Shown in pieces: positions 26,574-36,073 of a stretch of 64,000 nt of DNA. The first letter of the stretch is position 1, and each line of letters opens with the position of its first letter. A model generated the notes under the pieces. That model had not been told where the DNA came from and made no database searches. It saw nothing but the letters and a program-made list of their open reading frames with translations. Both the position numbers and the translations under genes were made by a program. The stretch is from positions 310,001-374,000 of the forward strand of contig NZ_JAABOQ010000002.1 in assembly GCF_010671565.1 (NCBI RefSeq). The letters run 5' to 3'. The stretch is from Spongiivirga citrea (GTDB lineage Bacteria > Bacteroidota > Bacteroidia > Flavobacteriales > Flavobacteriaceae).

Positions 26574-28151
26574 TTAGTTGAATATCTTATTGAAAATTGC
26601 AAAATCTCCAAAAAACTTATTGTCAAATGAAATACTGAAATATGGCAAAAAAGCCATCCCTTCTCTTACTAAAATTGGATTTCTATCATATCTTAAAATA
26701 AGACTACCTATTCCCAAACGAACATTTTTTGCAGCCCTTATGTTTATACCTGTTGATACAGAGAGTCCATTAAACAAATCTTTATACCCGCCCTCGTCAA
26801 TACTTCCAAGTGTTATCCCGGCTGAGACTGAAAAACGAGACCAAAAACGTTTTTTGGCAAGCTGAGATAGTTTTTTATTCTTATTGTAACCATTAACATG
26901 CCAATTTAAGCCAAGATAAGGCCTGCCTACATACTCAATTTCTCCAACTTGATCTTTACCCCAAGCATTAACAAAACCAATGTCTGGAACAAGGTATGCT
27001 AATCCTCCATCATCATCTTGTTTACTAATACTATTATTTGTTACCGTAGTACTGTAGCTATAATATTGACTCACTAACTTTTCGCTTTTTTTCGAAAGAA
27101 TATTCATTATACTGTCATTGTGCCTTAAGCTGTTTTTTAAATTTAGAATTACTTCTCTATAAAATCCGCCTAGTTCTTCATTCGCAGCATAGTGGGAAAT
27201 CAAGTCGATGAAATTTTTGTCCAGTTTCTTAACAATGCCATAACTCATCTTTAAGTTCTTTCGCCGTTTTTGTATTTCGAGTACATTGACGATAGTATCA
27301 GAACCAATCGCTTTCAGTCCGTGTAGTACTTGATAGTTACTTTTACCACCACTTTTCGTGTATCCAAACATAGTTTGAGAAAAATCAGAAGATGGTATTT
27401 TCTTAGTCGTCAGCATTCCAATATATTTTTCAATATCGGGTGCGGAAACTTCAGATGGAGAGTCTTTTAACGCTTTGGAATGTAAGCTCAAAATGCCCTG
27501 TAGCTGATGAGATAAAGTGTCCCTAAGATATTCAAAAGAACTCATTACACTTACAGGCATTTGAGGCTCTGATTGTACGTCTAATGATTTAATTTTTTTA
27601 TTAAAAAGAATCGAAGCTTCATTTTTTTTTCCATTTGCAATAAGGTTAAGTACCTCATAAAATACATTTATTTGTCTGCTGTTCAACTTTTTAGTAAATA
27701 TTAAATTATAACTTCTATCGGGCAGTAATGGTTGAATAATGCCTTCATATAAATTTGGCGATTTCTCTTTAGATTTGATATTTATTGTGATTGGCTCGAC
27801 TTTTTTCGAGAATACTACTGGTTTAGATTCTTGCGCTTTATCTCTTTTTTTCTTCCGTTCTTTTTTTCTAATCCACCTTTTCAACTCTTTGACATCCACT
27901 ACTTTTGTTTTCCTCACATAAACAACCTTAAATATCGAAAGATCTTCAAGAAGCTTATTTTCTTTGCTCGTAACCTGTATTTTGATATACTCATCGAAAG
28001 GAAATTCTCCTGATACTGTTCCTTTATCAAGATCTATTTTGACGGTTGGCAACCCTTCTTCATTAAAGCCTTTTTGAGCCAAGGTTAAACCAACTGTAAT
28101 AAATGTAAAAATTAGTGTTAATGGAAAAACGAGTACTTTATTATTGATCAT
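26574..28151 (-). CDS. Large secreted protein of unknown function with barrel-like C-terminus
   Basis: The 525-aa protein has a signal peptide (FPLTLIFTFITVGLTLAQKG). The N-terminal part is beta-rich, with a very basic patch (RWIRKKERKKKRDKAQ, about residues 93-108). A helical middle follows. The C-terminal about 150 residues carry alternating strands (RFSVSAGITLGSIDEGG, LSVSTGINIRAAKNVRLGIG, AFLPYFSISFDNKFFGDFAIF), resembling an outer-membrane barrel segment. No family recognised. It leads a unit with a lipoprotein and a small protein and may be part of the same accessory block as the RT system. Confidence 0.72.
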   Translation of the reverse strand: MINNKVLVFPLTLIFTFITVGLTLAQKGFNEEGLPTVKIDLDKGTVSGEFPFDEYIKIQVTSKENKLLEDLSIFKVVYVRKTKVVDVKELKRWIRKKERKKKRDKAQESKPVVFSKKVEPITINIKSKEKSPNLYEGIIQPLLPDRSYNLIFTKKLNSRQINVFYEVLNLIANGKKNEASILFNKKIKSLDVQSEPQMPVSVMSSFEYLRDTLSHQLQGILSLHSKALKDSPSEVSAPDIEKYIGMLTTKKIPSSDFSQTMFGYTKSGGKSNYQVLHGLKAIGSDTIVNVLEIQKRRKNLKMSYGIVKKLDKNFIDLISHYAANEELGGFYREVILNLKNSLRHNDSIMNILSKKSEKLVSQYYSYSTTVTNNSISKQDDDGGLAYLVPDIGFVNAWGKDQVGEIEYVGRPYLGLNWHVNGYNKNKKLSQLAKKRFWSRFSVSAGITLGSIDEGGYKDLFNGLSVSTGINIRAAKNVRLGIGSLILRYDRNPILVREGMAFLPYFSISFDNKFFGDFAIFNKIFN

Positions 28152-28543
28152 GTTTTTTGGTTATTTTAAAAAAGCAAATTTTTATATTTTCCTCAGAGGC
28201 ATATCAATTTCACACACATATTGTCTTTAGATATATAGGTCTCTTTTTATTTGGGGGAGTAAACAGTAAGAAGTAAATTCCTTGAAGCAATTTATTATTT
28301 GAAGAACTTCAGCTAACAAATCATTTTTTAAAATTAAAAGACATCAGTTGTATAAAAAATACCCAATACTAGGTATTTTTTATAGCCATCATTCTCCACA
28401 TATACTCCACGATTACTCAATTCATCGAGAATACGTGTAATTCATTGGAAACTAGCCAAATGATTGCACGAATTCAATACCTTATCATCGCAAACTATCC
28501 CTAACTATATTTTATCGGAAAATGCATATAAACTATTTTCCTG
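28152..28543. other. Divergent intergenic region
   Basis: This 392-bp region separates the 525-aa secreted protein gene (minus) from the PAS-LuxR regulator gene (plus). It is AT-rich without a supported coding frame. Promoters for both directions are expected here; no operator or riboswitch could be recognised. Confidence 0.4.
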
Positions 28544-29314
28544 ATGAACGAAGCAATCATTTCCTATAGTGAAATTTTTGATACTAACGGACAGTATGAT
28601 GGTACCTATGTCCGAGAGTATGTTGATAAACTGCAATATTTAGATGATCATACTCCCCCACTGCAGTCGTATATTTTAGTGACCAATACGTCTACCCAAA
28701 CCTATGAATATGTAGGCAGTGACTTTGAAAAAACCATTGGTCTAGATCGCGAAAAAATGCTTAGTGATGGCTTAGGCTATTATATTTCCAATTACCACCC
28801 CCAAGAACTACCAGTCCTACTCAAAATATTTGAAGAATTAATGGTATTTACCATGACACAATTAGAACTGGAACAACGGCAACGAGTCGTCTATACCTGG
28901 AATTATCGCATTAAAAATGGATCAGGAGACTATAAAAGTATGCATGTACAACAGACCCCTATATTTTTTGACACAAATGGTCGGCCTATTATTGGCTATT
29001 CGCAAAACACCATTGTAGGCGATGGTCGCCCTCGCCCGCTGGTTGCCACTTGTAAATATTTAAATAAGAACAATGAGTTTGAAACGCTTTTTAGCAAGAA
29101 TTACCTGCTAGAAGCGCTACAGCAAATGCTTACCAAACGAGAACTGGAAATAGTAAAATTATTAGCCAATAGTTATACCACTAAAGATATCGCTACCGAG
29201 CTTTTTATTAGCGAACAAACCGTTAGTGTACACCGTAAAAACATATTAAATAAGCTATCCTTCGTTTCTACAGCCGAGATTATTGAGTATTGTAATAAGT
29301 ATCAGGTGTTTTAA
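28544..29314 (+). CDS. PAS-containing LuxR-family transcription regulator
   Basis: The 256-aa protein has a PAS-like sensor domain (about residues 35-170; YILVTNTSTQTYEYVGSDF, VYTWNYRIKNGSGDYKSMH) and a C-terminal LuxR/GerE helix-turn-helix (about 190-250; LTKRELEIVKLLANSYTTKD, IATELFISEQTVSVHRKNIL). It is probably cytoplasmic and senses a small molecule or redox state. It is followed after 51 bp by the large patatin membrane protein gene on the same strand, a likely target or partner. Confidence 0.92.
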   Translation: MNEAIISYSEIFDTNGQYDGTYVREYVDKLQYLDDHTPPLQSYILVTNTSTQTYEYVGSDFEKTIGLDREKMLSDGLGYYISNYHPQELPVLLKIFEELMVFTMTQLELEQRQRVVYTWNYRIKNGSGDYKSMHVQQTPIFFDTNGRPIIGYSQNTIVGDGRPRPLVATCKYLNKNNEFETLFSKNYLLEALQQMLTKRELEIVKLLANSYTTKDIATELFISEQTVSVHRKNILNKLSFVSTAEIIEYCNKYQVF

Positions 29315-29365
29315 ACATCTTAACTTTATATTCATCATACCACAACCACACTAAACCAACCGACC

Positions 29366-32300
29366 ATGTCAGCAGACAACCAACCAACTAAAAAGAAAAA
29401 AGCTAGCACCTACAAAAGGGTATTTAAGCCACGTATTTTGTGGCTATTAATCCTTACAGTCCTCATCTTGATAGCCGCGAGTTGTTGTCGGATTCCCGGT
29501 CTTATTGATCATCCGCAATTCACAAATAAGCTCGACGCCAATTTTGTAATTCAACTTCTTACTGATAACCATATGATGTGGTCGTATTGGGCATTTTTTA
29601 TCATTGATTTTGTTTGGGCGTTCGTACTACTGCGATCCATCTGGATCTTTGTTGACGATTTTGTCAAGAATCAAACAGATTATGGTAAGTGGATTCATTC
29701 GGTTTTAAAAGTATTTAAAATCATCATCGTTCTAGCATATGTATTTGATGTATGTGAAAACGTTCTGTATTTGTGGAACTATGAGTATCCTAAAACAATA
29801 GCAGGTATTAAAATGGGATTATACGCAGTTGTACTACTTGGTTGGCTATTGGTTGCAATTAAAAAGTACTATAAGCGCTATTTCCCTTCATTGTTAAGTT
29901 TCTTGAAGTCTGCCTTTTATAGCTTAGTAATCATTGTAATTATTGGGGTGTTATTACCAAAAGCTAGTCAGGTAAACTCCATTGTAGTCAACCTTTATAT
30001 GCGCCCTTATAATTTGGGAATTTTGTTGTTAGTGGCTGCACCTATATATGCGGTAATGTTGGCACACTATCCTAGTTATTTTAATATAGATAAGAACCGC
30101 CGTAAATGGTACAGAGCTAATTGGAGTTGGCAATTAATAAGTACCGTTTTTTATAAAAATGACTATACGAAGCCAGAGGAAAAAGGAACTCATGCTATCG
30201 AAGGACATGTCAATTTTCTTTTACGCATATTAGGTATTCTGTTTTATGCGGCTTTATTCTATTTCATTTCTTTTACTTCAGAAACGAATTTTCATTGGCC
30301 CTTTGCCACATCTGTGATATCTTCTTCTATGTTGTTGCTTGGCCTTTGTTTATTGTATTATCTAAGAATTAAAAAACAACGATGGTTAAAAAGTAATGTC
30401 ACTTTACTCAAATCTCGTATCCCATTTTATGATGGTGATTTTAACGATGCTGACTCCGATATCGATGAAGTTGAGGAAGCAGATTTGCAGCAAGAAGCAA
30501 AAAGACGTTTAGAAAAGGATTTAGAAAAATTAGCAAGCGCTGAAAAATCGCTTACAACAGAAGAAACTGAAAACCTGCGAAAAATAATTCCCCATATACG
30601 GATTTATGGTTGGATTATTACAGTCACTGTGCTAATAACTATTTTATTTATAGGCTATTTGTTATTTAAATACATGACATCAGATACCGAACTTAATAAT
30701 TCATTGTACACTGAAGGAACAGCTATTGTTAGCCTTGTGTGTATTGTACTTCAGATGGTTAGTTTTATCTATTACCGAACCTTCCGATCGATATTTAGAT
30801 TGCTGTTCTTTTCGGCTGATAGTAAATTAGTGGTTAATGCCTTTTATGTCATGCGCGTGCTTAAGGTAGATGCTGATGAAGAAGTGCAATTAACACAAGC
30901 ACATTTAGACGCGAAGAAAGGACAATTGAAAGAGTTTTACAAGCATAACCCTTTTGGAGATCCCACAGGAATTTTAAAACTGTTGGATAGACTAAACATG
31001 GGAATTTTTAGCAACAATATTTTCTTTTTACAAGCGACAGCCATATTTGGTATGTTCAATACTGCTTTTTTCCTGCTCATGAACCTTGTCGATGAATTAC
31101 CATTTCATTTTAATGCGGCACTCATCATACTTTCTGCCCTATTCTTGTACTACGGAATGTTGGTCGTAATTACTAAAAATTTCATATTCTACAGATACTC
31201 CAAAGAAGAGTATGCGGTACGCAATCGGCAGTTGTTTAATTTTTATTTAATCATAGGGTTGGTCGTGATGCTGGTGTTTAATGTATTAACCACTAAGTTC
31301 CCTAACAATTTATTTGTATTAGAAACCGTAGATCGCGATAAAGAAAGCGAATTGACCTTAAAGGAATATACGGAAGCTCTTAGCCCAACGAAAATAAAAT
31401 ACTATATCGGCGCCTATGGCGGAGGCATGAAATCGAACGCCTGGACGATGACAGTATTAGATGAGCTTTATAAAAAAGACTCCACTTTTCTTGAAAAAGC
31501 AGTAGTAATGTCAGGTGCTTCTGGTGGAACGATAGGTATTACCAATTGGTCGGCTATCATGAAAGAAGATAGAGATAGTTTAGCCCGAACTAGAATGATT
31601 ACAGATATTTCTACTGAGCATGTACTGTCGATGGATTTGACCCATATACTAGGTCGGGATTTAGTGAATTATATGTTTGTCCCGTTTTTTAATAAAAGTG
31701 GTCAGGACCGTTCATCAAAAGCCATGGAACGTTATGCGAAACTAGCAGAGAACCAAGAGGCTATTTGTTCAAGCACATCCTACCGTGCGTTTTGGAAGGA
31801 AGTGTATACAGAAAACAATAATCAATTTCCAATTCTTATTTCGAACAGCACCAACGTGCGAGGTAACCAAGGAATGGCCGTTAGCATAGGAGGTATTAAT
31901 TCAACAAACACCTACCCTTCTTTGCTATATCAAAAAGCCGACAACATTCTTGAACTTGAAGTGTATAATGACGAGGCTGAAAAGTTAGAACAAAAGACTA
32001 TTTCCTATTATAATGCAGCTTCTACTTCTAATAGGTTTCCATTAATAAGTCCGGCGGCCAAAATACCCACATTAGGTCATTTTAATGATGGTGGTATTTA
32101 TGAAAATTCAGGCTTACTATCGGCATATAAACTATTTAGACAGATTAATAATCAACCGGGGATTACCGATTTAGATTGTCTCCCGGAAACCAATGTATTT
32201 ATTAGTATTGTTAATGATAAGAACGCCTATATAAAGAAAACGGTTCAAGATTATATAAAGGATGGAATCCGTATTAAAAAAATCAATCCAAATACAGAAC

Positions 32301-32701
32301 TCAATGCCATTTTGAATTCGGTATCCTCTACTGAAATGATGCCGATCTTTATAAAGACTGAGTTGGAACGGCTGGATTCACTTCACCAGACAATCGATTT
32401 CAAAACAATCTATCTTCCTCATCAGTTTAATATGCAGGACATAAAGGACATTTATGGCTTAGAATTGATTTCGGAAAAAACGAATAAGCCTATTTATGAG
32501 CATTTATATAAGTGCGTAACAGCAAACAACGATAGCATTAAAAAATGGCGATTTTCTACTGCTGCAAATAAACGTAATCCCATTATCGAGGCACCAATGA
32601 GTCGGGTAATGGCGCCGCAGGCCTATGAGTTTATGCAAAAAATGGTTTTGGATGAAACACCCGCAGGAAGAATGATTAAAGAGATTTCTGCGATTGAATA
32701 G
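29366..32701 (+). CDS. 1111-aa multi-helix membrane protein with C-terminal patatin-like phospholipase domain
   Basis: The N-terminal two thirds contain two clusters of transmembrane helices (about residues 25-340 and 410-665), separated by an acidic/coiled segment (DADSDIDEVEEADLQQEAKR). The C-terminal third is a patatin-like domain: glycine-rich loop IGAYGGGMKSNAW, nucleophile elbow MSGASGGTIG with Ser719, and Asp908 in FNDGGIYENSG, the expected Ser-Asp dyad. Patatins are lipid acyl hydrolases. Here the domain should sit on the cytoplasmic or periplasmic face of a very large membrane anchor. Substrate unknown. Confidence 0.88.
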   Translation: MSADNQPTKKKKASTYKRVFKPRILWLLILTVLILIAASCCRIPGLIDHPQFTNKLDANFVIQLLTDNHMMWSYWAFFIIDFVWAFVLLRSIWIFVDDFVKNQTDYGKWIHSVLKVFKIIIVLAYVFDVCENVLYLWNYEYPKTIAGIKMGLYAVVLLGWLLVAIKKYYKRYFPSLLSFLKSAFYSLVIIVIIGVLLPKASQVNSIVVNLYMRPYNLGILLLVAAPIYAVMLAHYPSYFNIDKNRRKWYRANWSWQLISTVFYKNDYTKPEEKGTHAIEGHVNFLLRILGILFYAALFYFISFTSETNFHWPFATSVISSSMLLLGLCLLYYLRIKKQRWLKSNVTLLKSRIPFYDGDFNDADSDIDEVEEADLQQEAKRRLEKDLEKLASAEKSLTTEETENLRKIIPHIRIYGWIITVTVLITILFIGYLLFKYMTSDTELNNSLYTEGTAIVSLVCIVLQMVSFIYYRTFRSIFRLLFFSADSKLVVNAFYVMRVLKVDADEEVQLTQAHLDAKKGQLKEFYKHNPFGDPTGILKLLDRLNMGIFSNNIFFLQATAIFGMFNTAFFLLMNLVDELPFHFNAALIILSALFLYYGMLVVITKNFIFYRYSKEEYAVRNRQLFNFYLIIGLVVMLVFNVLTTKFPNNLFVLETVDRDKESELTLKEYTEALSPTKIKYYIGAYGGGMKSNAWTMTVLDELYKKDSTFLEKAVVMSGASGGTIGITNWSAIMKEDRDSLARTRMITDISTEHVLSMDLTHILGRDLVNYMFVPFFNKSGQDRSSKAMERYAKLAENQEAICSSTSYRAFWKEVYTENNNQFPILISNSTNVRGNQGMAVSIGGINSTNTYPSLLYQKADNILELEVYNDEAEKLEQKTISYYNAASTSNRFPLISPAAKIPTLGHFNDGGIYENSGLLSAYKLFRQINNQPGITDLDCLPETNVFISIVNDKNAYIKKTVQDYIKDGIRIKKINPNTELNAILNSVSSTEMMPIFIKTELERLDSLHQTIDFKTIYLPHQFNMQDIKDIYGLELISEKTNKPIYEHLYKCVTANNDSIKKWRFSTAANKRNPIIEAPMSRVMAPQAYEFMQKMVLDETPAGRMIKEISAIE

Positions 32702-32782
32702 TCTAATGACATTAATAAAAGGGCTTATTCAAATAATCAATTTTAAAAGTGTTTTTGTGACAAATAATAGTTTAACAATATG

Positions 32783-33352
32783 CTATTCAAGGGTGTTTTT
32801 ATCAGTTTCGAATAACTCAATCGCCTTTACGTAATTTTGAGCGCCCTTCATGGTCATATCATTAATAAAACCATTAAGTTCAGGATGATTTTGTTCCGTC
32901 CAATTCACCAACGAGTTCACCCCTACTTGCCAAGCTTCCCAATCCGCATTTTTGCATGCTAACTCTTCAATTTTTGATATTTTACCAGAATCAAAGCTGA
33001 TGTTGTACTGACATAGCATCTCATTGTTTTTTAAAAACTCATTTTTGATAGAGCTTAACTCCACAGTAACTAAAATTTGACTGTTTTTTTCAACTAATTC
33101 AACAACTTTATATGAAGGCTTAAATACAGAATCCCATTTGAATACTTCATAAAAACCATCGGGATCATATGGCATAATGTAATCTCCTGAAATAATGGTG
33201 ACACTATCACTTACGAGCTTTTTTAATTCATTAAAATTAGCATTGCTTCGGGCATTATAATAGTCGGTAACAGCTTCTTTATGTGTTAATTGTTGATTAT
33301 TGCATCCTATTAAGATACATAGGATAAAAAGTATCGAGAAGGTTGATTTCAT
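32783..33352 (-). CDS. Hypothetical lipoprotein, NTF2-like
   Basis: From ATG 33352 the product is about 189 aa with a lipobox (FSILFILCILIGC). The domain that follows has NTF2-like features (KEAVTDYYNARSNANFNELK, LVSDSVTIISGDY) and a C-terminal helical extension. I chose this ATG over an in-frame upstream ATG at 33382 because it places the signal sequence at the N-terminus. Function unknown; transcribed convergently with the patatin gene. Confidence 0.75.
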   Translation of the reverse strand: MKSTFSILFILCILIGCNNQQLTHKEAVTDYYNARSNANFNELKKLVSDSVTIISGDYIMPYDPDGFYEVFKWDSVFKPSYKVVELVEKNSQILVTVELSSIKNEFLKNNEMLCQYNISFDSGKISKIEELACKNADWEAWQVGVNSLVNWTEQNHPELNGFINDMTMKGAQNYVKAIELFETDKNTLE

Positions 33353-33558
33353 TAAATGTATTTTAAACTTTTGTTGAGACATTACTATCCCAGTTTATCT
33401 AATTAGCTAAATAAAGATATCTCACTCAATAATTAAAAAATTGAGTGTCAAAAAAAGGGTTTCGCATTTTATATAAACTATAACACTTCCTGTTAAACCT
33501 TCCCCAATTAAGAATTTGCTAAGAAAAATTTTCTGTTGTTTTGAAGCAAACTAACTAA

Positions 33559-34173
33559 ATGAAGAAACTACTACTCGCCTTTATGGCATTATTTACTTTT
33601 ACCCTTTCTGCACAATACGAATCGCTATCCTCATCTTCTTTTTGGGATAAAACAGAGTTTAAAATTGGTTATTCAGGTACTATTTTTTGGAGTAATGGAT
33701 TAACTGTTGGTGCAGAATATGTCTGGAAAGAATATGACAAAACCAAAGAACGAAGAGGTACCGAAAGAACAAACACCCACCAATTTCTTTTTAATGGCAA
33801 CTTGGGGTTTGCTACCAATTTCGCATCTAAAACCGATACAGGTGCCTTTACCAACTTCGGAATCACATGGCGGCGTACCAATAAAAAAGGGAAACAATTT
33901 AGTATAGAAATTAATCCACTTGGCTATTACCGCTCATTTTTACCAGAGACTTTTGAAGTCAATGGCGACAATGTAGACAAGGTGTTTTTACCGGGCCGAG
34001 GGTACTACGCTCCTTCGCTGTCAATTGGAATAGGAAGACAGCGCAAAGGAAAAGTTCGCTCTGGAAGTTACTTTAACATCAATTATAGTCCGCGCTTTAA
34101 CTACAATGCAGGTACTTTGCCCACATTTTCGTTACAATACGGCTTTCGATTTAATTTCAAAAACAAGAAATAA
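33559..34173 (+). CDS. Small outer-membrane beta-barrel-like protein
   Basis: The 204-aa protein has a signal peptide (LLLAFMALFTFTLSAQ) and alternating amphipathic beta strands (TEFKIGYSGTIFWSNGLTVG, GNLGFATNF, YFNINYSPRFNY), ending in LQYGFRFNFKNKK. This pattern fits a small outer-membrane barrel of unknown role. Its stop overlaps the start of the alpha/beta-hydrolase gene (TAATG), so the two are co-translated. Confidence 0.72.
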   Translation: MKKLLLAFMALFTFTLSAQYESLSSSSFWDKTEFKIGYSGTIFWSNGLTVGAEYVWKEYDKTKERRGTERTNTHQFLFNGNLGFATNFASKTDTGAFTNFGITWRRTNKKGKQFSIEINPLGYYRSFLPETFEVNGDNVDKVFLPGRGYYAPSLSIGIGRQRKGKVRSGSYFNINYSPRFNYNAGTLPTFSLQYGFRFNFKNKK

Positions 34174-35228
34174 TGAAAAATAAATATCGACTACTCATAA
34201 AATCAACACTCGTTCTAATAAGCATTCTAAGTCTTGTTTCTTGTTCCAATGAAGGCAATCTAAATGACCTAAACGAAACAATTTTTGTACGTCATAAAAA
34301 TGCAGATATGCCAGCTTATATCAAAGGAAACGCATCGGAAAAGGTGTTTTTAATAACGCTACATGGAGGCCCTGGAGGTTTCGGTTTAGGCTTTGTCGGA
34401 ACTGCTTTTAGTAAAATAGAAGAAAATTACGGGGTCGTCTATTTTGATCAGCGTGGTTCAGGCTTGTCTCAAGGCAGTTACTCTAATGAAGACATTAGTT
34501 TAGATTTAATGGTAGAAGATGTCTTGGCACTTGTTAAGGTTATGAAACTTAAATTTGGCAATGATTCCCGTTTCTTTTTGCTTGGACATAGTTGGGGTGG
34601 TACTCTTGGTACCGCCACCCTATTAAAAGATCAAAGTGATTTCTCTGGCTGGATAGAGGTTGACGGAGCCAATAACCCATCGGGACTGTATGATCAATAT
34701 ATAGAAACATTTACCAGTACTGCAAATACTCAAATCGCACTAGGAAATAGTCTTGAATTTTGGGAATGGGTCTTGACTTCTGTTGCTGAAGTGGATCCTG
34801 TTTCTAACAAAGATGATTTCTTCAAATTGAATAGTATGTCTTTTGAACTTGAAGCAACATTGCAAAAAGATAACTTTCTTAATAATCCCGATAATGGATC
34901 CGAGAGTGACGGTATCATATTTCAATATAATTTATTAACTGCTTTCTGGAATCTAAGTCAAATTCAATATATACTGGTAGATGAACAATGTCTTTTCCAA
35001 ACTTTAGATTTTACTAATCAACTTCCTGAAATAACAGTGCCTTCACTATTTATATCTGGAGAATATGATATGGTTGTTCCTGCTGTTTCTGCCCAGCGTG
35101 CTTTTGATAATATTGGTTCGGATATCAAAGAATTACGAATTTTTGAAAGATCTGGACATTCCCCTATAGCAAGCGAACCTGAGCGATTTGCAGAAGAGGT
35201 ATTGCGGTTTATGAATGAAAATAAATAA
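34173..35228 (+). CDS. Alpha/beta-hydrolase lipoprotein
   Basis: The 351-aa protein has a lipobox (LVLISILSLVSC) and an alpha/beta-hydrolase fold of the proline-iminopeptidase-like group. It shows the oxyanion HGGPGGFGLGF, VYFDQRGSGLSQGS, and the nucleophile elbow LGHSWGGTLGTA. The acid lies near SGEYDMVVPA and the catalytic His is in RSGHSPIASEP. It probably acts on a small peptide or ester at the outer membrane. It is coupled to the upstream barrel-like gene by a 1-bp overlap. Confidence 0.9.
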   Translation: MKNKYRLLIKSTLVLISILSLVSCSNEGNLNDLNETIFVRHKNADMPAYIKGNASEKVFLITLHGGPGGFGLGFVGTAFSKIEENYGVVYFDQRGSGLSQGSYSNEDISLDLMVEDVLALVKVMKLKFGNDSRFFLLGHSWGGTLGTATLLKDQSDFSGWIEVDGANNPSGLYDQYIETFTSTANTQIALGNSLEFWEWVLTSVAEVDPVSNKDDFFKLNSMSFELEATLQKDNFLNNPDNGSESDGIIFQYNLLTAFWNLSQIQYILVDEQCLFQTLDFTNQLPEITVPSLFISGEYDMVVPAVSAQRAFDNIGSDIKELRIFERSGHSPIASEPERFAEEVLRFMNENK

Positions 35229-35447
35229 CCACAAATTTTCAATACCAACTTCGTTTTTGCTTAATTTTTCAACAGCAGCGACACTCAAAGTGCACAACAA
35301 ACATCTTTTTCTTCAAGAATGTCTATAATAACGGTCATTTTTCAAACCTAGAAAAGTTAGAAAAATGACTACAAATGTTGATTAAGATCATTTTCTAAAT
35401 CATTATGTGAGCATACTTTTAAGCTTGAATTTCTAAATCGATTGATC

Positions 35448-36044
35448 ATGAAAACAGTTAGAAAAGGTTTGCTCACAACTATAATACTATTTTTTGTAAC
35501 ATCACTCGCGATTGCTCAGGAAAAGTGGTCCTTAGAATTAAGACCAAGCACAAATTTTTCGACCGAAGATTTGGCCGACGCCAAGCTAAAAACTGGCTTT
35601 GGACTTGAGTTTACGGTTAGTTATAATTTCATGGAACATTTAGGGGCTTATGTTGGTTGGGGCTATAATGTCTTTAATTCGGACAATGACTCCTTTGCAG
35701 GAACAGGAGATACCGATTTCGATGAAACTGGTTATTCTTTTGGACTACAATTTATTCACCCGATCGGGACATCTGGAAAACTTTCTTATTTAATTAGGGC
35801 TGGAGGCGTGTACAATCATATAGAAGTTGAAAACGATGTTGTTGGAGATATCATCTCTGATTCTGAACACGGATTAGGATGGGAAGTTGCTACCGGTCTT
35901 CAAATAAACCTTGGTGATAACTGGAAACTGCGCCCGCAAGTTGGTTATCATGAACTTTCAAGAGATATTGAAATTGGTAGTGTAACTACGGCGGTTGATT
36001 TAAACTACGTGGCTGTTGGTGTTGGGATTGCCAAAATATTCTAA
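35448..36044 (+). CDS. Outer-membrane beta-barrel protein (OmpA/OmpW-like fold)
   Basis: The 198-aa protein starts at ATG 35448 and carries a signal peptide (ILFFVTSLAIAQE). An eight-strand-like barrel follows (GFGLEFTVSYNFMEHLGAYV, YSFGLQFIHPIG, HGLGWEVATGLQINL), ending in the typical aromatic-terminated strand GVGIAKIF. Small barrels of this type are structural or ligand-binding. It stands alone with 30 bp to the downstream DUF6544 gene, so the two may be co-transcribed. Confidence 0.85.
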   Translation: MKTVRKGLLTTIILFFVTSLAIAQEKWSLELRPSTNFSTEDLADAKLKTGFGLEFTVSYNFMEHLGAYVGWGYNVFNSDNDSFAGTGDTDFDETGYSFGLQFIHPIGTSGKLSYLIRAGGVYNHIEVENDVVGDIISDSEHGLGWEVATGLQINLGDNWKLRPQVGYHELSRDIEIGSVTTAVDLNYVAVGVGIAKIF

Positions 36045-36073
36045 TCAAACAAGTTTCATTAAAAATATTTAAA

